Of a stretch of 23,342 nucleotides of DNA, positions 14,745 through 21,469 are shown piece after piece. Origin of the DNA: Paludibacter sp. (GTDB lineage: Bacteria; Bacteroidota; Bacteroidia; Bacteroidales; Paludibacteraceae); NCBI GenBank assembly GCA_009787075.1, contig WRGS01000229.1, positions 1 to 23,342 on the forward strand, in the 5' to 3' direction. The stretch's first letter is position 1. Each line of letters starts with the position of its first letter. The notes under the pieces were generated by a model. That model saw nothing but the letters and a program-made list of their open reading frames with translations, did no database searches and was not told the origin of the DNA. A program made the position numbers and the translations under genes.

Positions 14745-15602
14745 ATGAAAATAATAAATTCTGCAAATTCAATAATTTTGATAATTCTGATAATGATATT
14801 TGCCGCTTGCGATGAAATAGGCAAAGACAACAGAATTATTTTGTCCCAATATATTAACAACGGGAAAACCGTTTTACTTGAAGATTTTACAGGCGTTTAT
14901 TGTTCAAACTGTCCGCGTGCAGCGGCTACTGCTGCTGGTTTGCAAGATGCTTTGAACGAGCAACTTACAGTTGTCAGCATTCACGCAGGAGTTTTTGCCA
15001 CAGATTCGTTTCGCACCACTGCAGGCGATGCATACAGACAGTTTTTTTATCCAACAGACGAAAGTTATCCTGCTGGAATGATTAGCAGAACAAAGCAGCA
15101 AGGCGACAAATATGTTGAGGTCAATGATGCGAAATGGGCTGCGTTAATTATTAACAGATTGAATTCGCTTGGCAGTGCAAACTCTCAAATACCAAATGTA
15201 AAATTGAATTTGACAGCAGATTATAATCAAACCGACAGCAGTTTTGTTGTTAATTCGTCTGTTACAGCTCACTCACAACCGAAAAATGCGTTAAAACTGC
15301 AACTTTGGCTTACCGAAAGCGGCATTGTCAGTTATCAGGCAGGAGAAGGCGGCGGGCGAAATTACAAACATAATCACGTGTTGCGCGATGCAATCAATGG
15401 AATTTGGGGAGAAGATATTTCTGTAAATACAAATGAAACAGTAAATTACATTTGCGAAAAATATTTTTTATCACAATTAAATACAACTCTTTCTCCGCGC
15501 AACAGCGGCAAACCCGAAAATATGCACATTGTCGGCTTTATTTACGACAACCTAACAAAGGAAGTTATTGATGTAAAAGAAATATTTTTAATGCATTTGT
15601 AA
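14745..15602 (+). CDS. Omp28-like outer-membrane lipoprotein with thioredoxin-like CxxC
   Basis: The 285-residue protein has a hydrophobic signal and lipobox (FAACDE, Cys22), with acidic residues after the cysteine. Residues about 40-170 form a thioredoxin-like domain: KTVLLEDFTGVYCSNCPRAA places a CSNC redox motif at Cys53-Cys56, followed by LTVVSIHAGVF. The C-terminal part (KLNLTADYN, NALKLQLWLTESGIV, NYKHNHVLRDAINGIWGEDI) is characteristic of the Omp28-related family (PF11551) first described in Porphyromonas gingivalis. A surface or periplasmic role is expected. The CxxC suggests thiol-disulfide chemistry, but this has not been established for the family as far as I know. It is followed 15 bp later by the Nudix gene. 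Confidence 0.82.
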   Translation: MKIINSANSIILIILIMIFAACDEIGKDNRIILSQYINNGKTVLLEDFTGVYCSNCPRAAATAAGLQDALNEQLTVVSIHAGVFATDSFRTTAGDAYRQFFYPTDESYPAGMISRTKQQGDKYVEVNDAKWAALIINRLNSLGSANSQIPNVKLNLTADYNQTDSSFVVNSSVTAHSQPKNALKLQLWLTESGIVSYQAGEGGGRNYKHNHVLRDAINGIWGEDISVNTNETVNYICEKYFLSQLNTTLSPRNSGKPENMHIVGFIYDNLTKEVIDVKEIFLMHL

Positions 15603-15617
15603 AATTAAATTTCCAAA

Positions 15618-16139
15618 ATGCAATTCCAAAATCTTTTTAAATATTGCCCCGCGTGCGGCTCTGCGGAGTTTGTTCAGAATAATTTCAAATCAAAAAAATG
15701 CCTTGCGTGCGGTTTTGTGTATTATCTCAATCCATCGGCAGCAGCGGCGGCGTTTATTTGTAACGAAAAAAATGAATTGCTCGTTTGCCGTCGCGCCAAT
15801 GCTCCATCCAAAGGTACGCTCGATTTACCCGGCGGATTTATTGACCCACACGAAACGGCAGAAGAAGGAATTACCCGCGAAATTGAAGAAGAAGTTGGAG
15901 TTGGTGCAACAGAAATTCGTTATCTTTTTTCATTGCCCAATTTGTATGATTACAAAGGACTTACCGTGCCGACAACCGATTTGTTCTTCTCTGCCAAACT
16001 ATTAAATTACAATTCGATACAAGCCGCAGATGATGTTGCTGAATGTTTTTTTGTTCCAAAAGAAAAAATCCACCCTGCCGATTTCGGATTGCAATCGGTA
16101 CGAAAAGCAGTAGAAATATTTTTGGAAAGAAAATTTTGA
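15618..16139 (+). CDS. Nudix hydrolase with N-terminal zinc ribbon
   Basis: The 173-residue protein begins with a zinc-ribbon (CPAC, Cys10/Cys13, and CLAC, Cys28/Cys31). The Nudix box GX5EX7REUXEEXGU is complete: Gly73, Glu79, Arg87, Glu88, Glu91, Glu92 and Gly94 (GFIDPHETAEEGITREIEEE, then VG). Nudix enzymes cleave nucleoside diphosphates linked to another group, using a divalent metal held by the box glutamates. The zinc ribbon is shared with NudC and with many Bacteroidota Nudix proteins, but the NudC SQPWPFPxS signature was not seen, so the substrate is unassigned. It lies 15 bp after the Omp28-like gene, likely in one operon, and ends 10 bp from a convergent gene. Confidence 0.9.
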   Translation: MQFQNLFKYCPACGSAEFVQNNFKSKKCLACGFVYYLNPSAAAAAFICNEKNELLVCRRANAPSKGTLDLPGGFIDPHETAEEGITREIEEEVGVGATEIRYLFSLPNLYDYKGLTVPTTDLFFSAKLLNYNSIQAADDVAECFFVPKEKIHPADFGLQSVRKAVEIFLERKF

Positions 16140-16149
16140 TTTACCAATC

Positions 16150-16773
16150 TCAAAAAACGTAGGTTAAATTTACTGAAAAATCCCTGTTTTTGAAATTTTT
16201 AATAAAATCGGAAGTTGAAAGCGGAGTGTGCATAAAACCCCAGTTCCATGTTATGCCCAACTGGATTTTTCCTAAAAGTTGCACTCCGCCGCCTGCCGAA
16301 ACGCCCACGTCCATACGTTCTGTAACGCTGCGAAATGTCATTTTTTCAGAAGAATTATTTGTTTCGTCAGTTGTTTTGCCACTCAAAAGGTACGAAAAAT
16401 ATATACCGCCTGTCCCATACAGATTTACAGGCGAACTTATCGGCGGCATAAAACGAATATTGAACGGTACAGATACATAATTAAGTTCGTCAAATTTTTC
16501 AACAGAAATGCTGTTGTCTGTGTAATTGTAAAAACTGCCTTTTTGAGTGAAAAGCGCGCCTATTTCTGTGCCAAAACCCGATTTGCCAAATTTACTTTGC
16601 CACACCAAACCAGCCTGAAAACCTGTAAGTTTGTCAGTTGTAAAATTTGCGGGGTGGTCAATAAACGTGCGAATCTGCTGCGCACTATTCACGCCAATAC
16701 GAATTCCTATTTGAGAAAAGGCATTGACTGTCAGTAGAATAATAAAAACATTTATCGTAAAAAATCTTTTCAT
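16150..16773 (-). CDS. Small outer-membrane beta-barrel protein (PorT-like)
   Basis: The 207-residue protein has a signal peptide (MKRFFTINVFIILLTVNAFS, cut before Gln21). It then has about eight amphipathic beta strands alternating with loops, for example GIRIGVNSAQQI, LTGFQAGLVWQSKF, GFGTEIGALFTQKG, LNYVSVPFNIRFM, VNLYGTGGIYFSYLLSG, VSAGGGVQLLGKIQLGITW and DFSVNLTYVF ending in Phe. This is the pattern of the outer-membrane beta-barrel family PF13568 found across Bacteroidota. A terminal aromatic residue is typical of barrel insertion signals. No substrate is known. It is convergent with the Nudix gene and divergent from the gene at 16899. Confidence 0.8.
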   Translation of the reverse strand: MKRFFTINVFIILLTVNAFSQIGIRIGVNSAQQIRTFIDHPANFTTDKLTGFQAGLVWQSKFGKSGFGTEIGALFTQKGSFYNYTDNSISVEKFDELNYVSVPFNIRFMPPISSPVNLYGTGGIYFSYLLSGKTTDETNNSSEKMTFRSVTERMDVGVSAGGGVQLLGKIQLGITWNWGFMHTPLSTSDFIKNFKNRDFSVNLTYVF

Positions 16774-16846
16774 CTTTACCTTATATTCTGTATTGCTAAA
16801 ACTTAAATTAAATTATATTTTTTTAAATAGCAAAAATCGTACTTTA

Positions 16847-16878
16847 TTGTATTTTCGTGGATTTTTTTTGTATTTTTG
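16847..16878 (+). promoter_or_regulatory. Promoter of the DUF7935-like gene and tpx
   Basis: TTG at 16847-16849 and TATTTTTG at 16871-16878 are 21 bp apart and fit the Bacteroidota consensus. The start codon is at 16899, 20 bp beyond the -7 box. No separate promoter was seen before tpx. Confidence 0.55.
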
Positions 16879-16898
16879 CAAAAAATTAATTTTAAAAA

Positions 16899-17420
16899 AT
16901 GAATAATTTTGTAGTTTTTTTGATAGCGGTTGTCCCTGCCTTGCTGGTTTTGCTGGCTGCATGGATTTTATTGAAAAATTTATTACAAAATTTTGCCAAT
17001 CAGCGAAATAGTGATTTGCAAAAAGCAAATTTGCAATATATTACGCCTGTGCGCTTGCGTTCGTATGAACGGCTTATGTTGTTGCTTGAGCGGACAAAAC
17101 CAGAAAATTTGATTTTGAATAATTTTAAAGACGGAATGAATTGTTTTGATTTGCAAATTACGTTGCAAAATACTATTCGTCAAGAGTTTGCGCATAATCT
17201 TTCGCAGCAGATTTATGTCAGCATCGTACTTTGGGAAAACATTATAAATACCAAAGAAAGTTTGCTTAATTTGATAAATCTTTGTGCAGCAGAATGTCCG
17301 TCCGATGCTAATGGAGCGGCTTTGGCGGAAAGAATAATTATGATTTATAACAACGAGGCGCAAACTCCGACTGATGTAGCGGTTGAGTTTCTCAAAAAAG
17401 AAGTGGCTGAATTTTTTTAA
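16899..17420 (+). CDS. Membrane-anchored protein, DUF7935-like
   Basis: The 173-residue protein has one N-terminal transmembrane helix (about residues 5-26, VVFLIAVVPALLVLLAAWIL). A cytoplasmic, mostly helical domain follows. The segment TPVRLRSYERLMLLLERTKPENLILNNF resembles a conserved Bacteroidota family (DUF7935 in recent nomenclature) of unknown function. The match is from memory of this segment, so the family name is tentative. The gene lies 34 bp before tpx and probably shares its promoter at 16847-16878. No catalytic motif is seen. Confidence 0.65.
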   Translation: MNNFVVFLIAVVPALLVLLAAWILLKNLLQNFANQRNSDLQKANLQYITPVRLRSYERLMLLLERTKPENLILNNFKDGMNCFDLQITLQNTIRQEFAHNLSQQIYVSIVLWENIINTKESLLNLINLCAAECPSDANGAALAERIIMIYNNEAQTPTDVAVEFLKKEVAEFF

Positions 17421-17454
17421 TATTAAATATATAAACTTAAAAATAATAATAAAA

Positions 17455-17943
17455 ATGACAACAGTAAATTTTCAGGGCAATGCAGTGGCGATTGTTGGCG
17501 CGTTGCCAAAAGTAGGCGAACAAGCTCCTGATTTTAAATTAGTTACAGGCGAGTTAGCGGAAGTTTCATTGAAAGATTTTGCTGGGAAACGTGTGGTTTT
17601 AAACATTTTTCCTAGCATTGATACGGGCGTTTGTGCAACTTCGGTGCGCCAATTCAACAAATGGGCTTCTACGCAGGAAAACACAACAGTTCTTTGTGTA
17701 TCAAAGGATTTGCCTTTTGCAGCAGGACGTTTTTGCGGCGCAGAAGGATTGAAAGACGTGATTACCGCATCTGATTTCCGCTACAACACATTTGGGAAAG
17801 ATTACGGCGTGTTGATGGTTGAAGGTGCATTGAAAGGCTTGTTGGCGCGGTCGGTTGTGGCAATTGACGAAAAAGGGAAAGTAGTTTATGCCGAACTTGT
17901 ACCCGAAATCACAACCGAGCCGAATTATGATGTGAAATTTTAA
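17455..17943 (+). CDS. tpx: Thiol peroxidase Tpx
   Basis: The 162-residue protein is an atypical 2-Cys peroxiredoxin that reduces hydrogen peroxide and alkyl hydroperoxides, normally recycled by thioredoxin. The peroxidatic cysteine is Cys60 in SIDTGVCATSVRQFN, and the resolving cysteine is Cys94 in AAGRFCGAEG, matching the Cys61/Cys95 pair of E. coli Tpx. The active-site segment VVLNIFPSIDTGVC is complete. I start at ATG 17455 because family homology (MTTVNFQGNAVAIVG) begins there; the frame extends upstream into the preceding gene. Its presumed electron donor, thioredoxin (trxA), is encoded only about 1 kb away on the other strand. Confidence 0.95.
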   Translation: MTTVNFQGNAVAIVGALPKVGEQAPDFKLVTGELAEVSLKDFAGKRVVLNIFPSIDTGVCATSVRQFNKWASTQENTTVLCVSKDLPFAAGRFCGAEGLKDVITASDFRYNTFGKDYGVLMVEGALKGLLARSVVAIDEKGKVVYAELVPEITTEPNYDVKF

Positions 17944-17971
17944 AAGATTTTATACGGGAATTTCTAAAAAA

Positions 17972-18120
17972 GTTGTATTAAAAGCACAAAAAATTTAAAC
18001 GCAAGGTGCGAAATGAATTTACGCAAAGATGCGCAAAGTTTTGAATTTAAGGAATATATTCTTTGCAACCTTTGCTAAAAATCTTTGCGCTTTTGCGGTA
18101 AATATATTTTTAATACAGCC
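17972..18120. repeat. 149-bp MITE-like inverted-repeat element, copy B (inverted)
   Basis: This is the second copy of the element at 774-922, in the opposite orientation and of the same length. The right end TTTTAATACAGCC (18108-18120) reverse-complements to GGCTGTATTAAAA, matching the left end GTTGTATTAAAA (17972-17983) apart from one or two bases. The interior is rich in GCAAAG and TTTGCG words, with no coding frame. It fills most of the gap between the convergent tpx and thyA genes and could fold into a hairpin that acts as a bidirectional terminator. Confidence 0.7.
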
Positions 18121-18194
18121 TAAAATTAAACAAGTTAAAAGAGAACAGGCACAGTAAATGCTGCAATGTTTTGGCAGTGAGTCATAAAAGTAAA

Positions 18195-18989
18195 TCACAC
18201 TGCAACTTCGCCTTTTATATGCGGATATGGATTGTAGTTAATCAATTCAAAATCAGAATATTGGAACGAAAAAATATCTTTCGCTTCGGGATTGATTTTT
18301 ATTTGCGGCAAAGGGCGCGGCGTGCGGGCGAGTTGCTCGCCTACTTGCTTTAAATGATTAAGATAAATATGCGCATCGCCAAAAGTATGCACAAAATCGC
18401 CCGCCTGCAAACCTGTAACCTGTGCAATTATTTGCAGCAGCAGCGCGTAAGAAGCAATGTTGAACGGCACACCAAGAAAAACATCTGCACTGCGCTGATA
18501 CATTTGCAAACTCAATTTTTGGTTTGCCACATAAAATTGAAAAAGTATGTGGCACGGCGGAAGAGCCATATTTTGTAAATCGCCAACATTCCACGCGCTT
18601 ACAATAATGCGGCGGCTGTCGGGATTTTTCTTTATTGTTTCTACCGCCTGGGCAATTTGGTCAATGGTTTCGCCGTTGTAACCATGCCAACTGCGCCATT
18701 GATGTCCGTAAATATGCCCCAAATCGCCATTTTCGTCAGCCCATTCGTTCCAAATTCGCACGCCATTGTCCTGCAAAAATTTTACGTTTGAATCGCCGCG
18801 AAGAAACCATAAAAGTTCGTAAATTATTGATTTTAAGTGCAGTTTCTTTGTTGTCAGCAAAGGAAAACCATCGGCAAGGTCAAAACGCATCTGATGCCCA
18901 AAAACCGAAATTGTTCCTGTACCAGTACGGTCGCGTTTTTCAATTCCTTCGGTTAAAATCCTGTTTAACAGGTCTTTATATTGCTGCAT
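18195..18989 (-). CDS. thyA: Thymidylate synthase
   Basis: The 264-residue protein is the same length as E. coli ThyA and makes dTMP from dUMP with methylene-tetrahydrofolate. The catalytic Cys146 is in MALPPCHILFQFY. The phosphate-binding RDRTGTGT (19-26), SRRIIVSAWN (125-134), QRSADVFLGVPFNIASYALL and GDAHIYLNHL are all present, and the C-terminus ends in AV as expected. It starts 6 bp after the trxA stop on the same strand, so the two form an operon with trxA first. The dihydrofolate reductase gene that often follows thyA is not present; the 149-bp element lies there instead. Confidence 0.98.
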   Translation of the reverse strand: MQQYKDLLNRILTEGIEKRDRTGTGTISVFGHQMRFDLADGFPLLTTKKLHLKSIIYELLWFLRGDSNVKFLQDNGVRIWNEWADENGDLGHIYGHQWRSWHGYNGETIDQIAQAVETIKKNPDSRRIIVSAWNVGDLQNMALPPCHILFQFYVANQKLSLQMYQRSADVFLGVPFNIASYALLLQIIAQVTGLQAGDFVHTFGDAHIYLNHLKQVGEQLARTPRPLPQIKINPEAKDIFSFQYSDFELINYNPYPHIKGEVAV

Positions 18990-18995
18990 AATTAT

Positions 18996-19310
18996 TTAAA
19001 GCAATGCTTCAATTTTGCTTTTTAAAACATCTTTTTTCGTTGCGCCAACCTGCTTGTCTGCTACTTCGCCATTTTTGAAAAAAAGCAAAGTCGGAATATT
19101 GCGAATTCCGTATGTTTCAGGCATTTCAACGTTGTCGTCAACGTTCAGTTTGCCAATTTCAACTTTACCTTCGTATTCTTGGGCAAGTTCTTCCACAATT
19201 GGGGTAATCATTCTGCACGGTCCGCACCATTCTGCCCAAAAGTCAATTACAACAGGTTTTCCGCTGGCTATCAATTCTTTAACGCTTTGGTCTGTAAATG
19301 CTTGTGCCAT
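18996..19310 (-). CDS. trxA: Thioredoxin
   Basis: The 104-residue protein has the classic active site WCGPC (Cys29, Cys32) within VVIDFWAEWCGPCRMI, and cis-Pro in RNIPTLLFFKNG. It reduces disulfides in targets such as ribonucleotide reductase, methionine sulfoxide reductase and Tpx, using thioredoxin reductase. It is the first gene of a trxA-thyA operon, with a 6-bp gap to thyA. Upstream are an 18-bp palindrome holding a -7-like box and the 37-bp element shared with the lrp upstream region. Confidence 0.97.
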   Translation of the reverse strand: MAQAFTDQSVKELIASGKPVVIDFWAEWCGPCRMITPIVEELAQEYEGKVEIGKLNVDDNVEMPETYGIRNIPTLLFFKNGEVADKQVGATKKDVLKSKIEALL

Positions 19311-19339
19311 AATTTATTATATTTAAAGGTTTAACAAAA

Positions 19340-19357
19340 TTAATTTTGCAAAATTAA
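19340..19357 (-). promoter_or_regulatory. Palindrome containing the probable trxA -7 box
   Basis: TTAATTTTGCAAAATTAA is a perfect 18-bp palindrome. Read on the minus strand it contains TAATTTTG (19356-19349), a TAnnTTTG match about 40 bp before the trxA start. No TTG is seen at the expected -33 position. A regulator binding here would cover the -7 box. In such AT-rich DNA the symmetry could be partly chance. Confidence 0.4.
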
Positions 19358-19418
19358 AGTTTTTATTTTAAATAATATTATTTTTTAAAAAAAAGTTATT
19401 AACAAAAAAAGGACTTTT

Positions 19419-19455
19419 AGTAGTTTCAGTACTGAATGCAACTTTATTTTGCAAA
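19419..19455 (-). promoter_or_regulatory. 37-bp element shared with the lrp upstream region
   Basis: AGTAGTTTCAGTACTGAATG, continuing CAACTTTATTTTGCAAA, differs from 8186-8223 by one missing A and one substitution. This copy contains the perfect 12-bp palindrome TTCAGTACTGAA at 19424-19435. It lies about 110 bp upstream of trxA in the same relative orientation as the first copy lies to lrp. Confidence 0.55.
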
Positions 19456-19577
19456 ATTTATATTTTATTTTTTTACTGCCAAATATTTTATGCCAAATTT
19501 TAGTTAAAATTTATTGAAGCAATAATCAATATTGTATAAAACCTATGATTTGATTTGTACAAAAGTAGTGCATTGTT

Positions 19578-19609
19578 TTTGCTTTTCTTTAAAATAAAGC
19601 GTACTTTTG
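19578..19609 (+). promoter_or_regulatory. Promoter of pafA
   Basis: TTTG at 19578-19581 and TACTTTTG at 19602-19609 are 20 bp apart, a full consensus match. The start codon at 19650 is 40 bp beyond the -7 box. Confidence 0.65.
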
Positions 19610-19649
19610 CATTTTTATTTTAAAATTGTAAAACCTTTATATATTCATT

Positions 19650-21317
19650 ATGTTTGTTTTTAAAAATAAAATATTAATTGCTGTAATTACGTTATTTTCA
19701 ATAAATTACGCTTTTTCTCAAAACCTTGAACGCCCGAAACTTGTTGTGGGAATTATTGTTGACCAAATGCGGTGGGATTATTTTTACCGTTTTTACGACC
19801 GATATGGCGACAGTGGTTTTCGCCGTATGATAAACGAGGGCTTTTCGTGCGACAACACAATGCTGAATCATTTGCCAACTTATACCGCTGTTGGACATGC
19901 AACCGCTTATACAGGTTCTGTTCCGTCTTTGCACGGAATTGCCTCAAACGATTTTTACCGTAAATCTACAGGCGAAAACATTTACTGTACTGGGGATAAT
20001 AGCGTGAATTGCGTTGGAAATCCAAATGTTGATGCAAAAAATGGCAAAATGTCGCCAAGAAATTTGCAGGTAACAACAATTACAGACGAGTTGAAGTTGG
20101 CTACAAATTTCCGTTCCAAAGTTGTTGGCGTGGCAATAAAGGACAGGGGAAGTATTTTGCCTGCCGGACACGCTGCCGATGCTGCATATTGGTTTGATAA
20201 AGAAACGGGAAATTGGATTACAAGTACTTGGTACAGAACAAGTTTACCCGAATGGCTGAAAAATTATAACGAAAAAAAATCGTGGAAAAAATTTGTACAG
20301 CAGGATTGGACTCCGCTTTATCCGATAGAAACTTATCTGCAAAGCGCGCCGAATGTCAATAATTACGAAGACAAAACATTTTATAAACAATCGTTTAACT
20401 TCGATTTTCCAATTCATTTGGCGCAAATTGCGAAAACCATAGGAGACGGCAATATGGTTTGCGAAACGCCCTTTGGCAACACAATGACGTTGGATGTTGC
20501 GCGTTTAGCAGTTGATAACGAGCAACTTGGCGCAGATGAAATCACAGATTTTTTAGCAATAAGTTTTTCTTCGCCCGACCTTATCGGGCATCGTTGCGGA
20601 CCAAATTCAGCAAAAATAGAAGACAATTATTTGCGTTTGGATAAAGATTTGGGCGATTTTTTTGATTTTCTTGACGCAAAAGTTGGGAAAGGAAATTATT
20701 TGGTTTTCCTCACTGCCGACCACGCCGTTGCACACAACGCACAATTTTTGATTGACCATAAAATTGCGGCAGACAATTGGAATGGAAAAATTTATGCTGA
20801 CAGTTTGAATAATTTTTTATCGAAAAAATTTAACATAAACAAACCTGTGCGAAATTTGGACAATTATCAGGTAAATTTTGATTTTCAAAAAATAAACGCT
20901 TCTTCCGCAGATTTTGAACAAATTAAAGAAGAAACAGTAAAATATTTGAATAAATTTCCTGTATTTCAATATGTTGTTGATGCGACAAAGGTTGCGCAGG
21001 CAACAATTCCTGCACGCATTAAGGAAATGATAATAAACGGTTACAACCGCGAATTTTCGGGCGATATTCAACTTATTCTCAAGTCAGGTTTGTATAGCGA
21101 TGGAGACCGTATTGGAACGACTCACGGCTCGTGGAATCCTTATGACGCGCATATTCCGCTTGTGTTTTTCGGCTGGAAAATTACCCCAAGCCATACTTAC
21201 ACCGAAGTTTATATGACTGACATTGCTCCCACGCTTGCTGCAATGCTCAAAATCCAAATGCCAAGCGGCTGCATCGGAACGCCAATTTTTGGCAAAGCCG
21301 AAATTTTGGGAAAATGA
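19650..21317 (+). CDS. pafA: Alkaline phosphatase PafA
   Basis: The 555-residue exported enzyme is a zinc-dependent phosphomonoesterase of the alkaline-phosphatase superfamily. It closely follows Elizabethkingia PafA, which works even when phosphate is plentiful. Active-site residues line up: Asp38 (IIVDQMRWD), nucleophile Thr79 (LPTYTAVGH), Asn100 (IASND), Lys164 and Arg166 (AIKDRGS), zinc ligands Asp310 and His314 (SSPDLIGH), Asp357 and His358 (TADHAVAH) and His492 (THGSWNPYD). Numbering is within six residues of PafA throughout. The signal peptide ends at AFS before Gln24. It would release phosphate from organic phosphates in the periplasm. It has its own promoter and is followed after 152 bp by a barrel protein gene. 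Confidence 0.9.
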   Translation: MFVFKNKILIAVITLFSINYAFSQNLERPKLVVGIIVDQMRWDYFYRFYDRYGDSGFRRMINEGFSCDNTMLNHLPTYTAVGHATAYTGSVPSLHGIASNDFYRKSTGENIYCTGDNSVNCVGNPNVDAKNGKMSPRNLQVTTITDELKLATNFRSKVVGVAIKDRGSILPAGHAADAAYWFDKETGNWITSTWYRTSLPEWLKNYNEKKSWKKFVQQDWTPLYPIETYLQSAPNVNNYEDKTFYKQSFNFDFPIHLAQIAKTIGDGNMVCETPFGNTMTLDVARLAVDNEQLGADEITDFLAISFSSPDLIGHRCGPNSAKIEDNYLRLDKDLGDFFDFLDAKVGKGNYLVFLTADHAVAHNAQFLIDHKIAADNWNGKIYADSLNNFLSKKFNINKPVRNLDNYQVNFDFQKINASSADFEQIKEETVKYLNKFPVFQYVVDATKVAQATIPARIKEMIINGYNREFSGDIQLILKSGLYSDGDRIGTTHGSWNPYDAHIPLVFFGWKITPSHTYTEVYMTDIAPTLAAMLKIQMPSGCIGTPIFGKAEILGK

Positions 21318-21447
21318 TTGTAAGAAATAACGAGACATATAAAATGAAAATGTGAAGAAATAGAAAAAGTACATTTTGTTGAATAATATTTGAATCCAGA
21401 AACAAAGATTAGAAACGCAAAATGAATAATAATTAAAATTAATTACT

Positions 21448-21455
21448 TATTTTTG
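21448..21455 (+). promoter_or_regulatory. -7-like box before the barrel protein gene
   Basis: TATTTTTG matches TAnnTTTG 14 bp before the start codon at 21470, but no TTG was seen 19-21 bp upstream. The gene might instead be read through from pafA, as no terminator is visible between them. Confidence 0.3.
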
Positions 21456-21469
21456 CAAAAAATATTTTT

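Larger units (their letters stand above)
19311..19649. other. Divergent intergenic region trxA / pafA
   Basis: These 339 bp between two divergent genes hold the 18-bp palindrome (19340-19357), the 37-bp shared element (19419-19455), a minus-strand TACTTTTG at 19567-19560 inside a 19-nt sequence also found at 13857-13875, and the pafA promoter (19578-19609). No small gene is credible here. Confidence 0.6.

Noticed and set aside
17944..18194. tRNA or small-RNA gene between tpx and thyA
   Set aside because: No cloverleaf or T-loop sequence; the region is explained by copy B of the 149-bp element.
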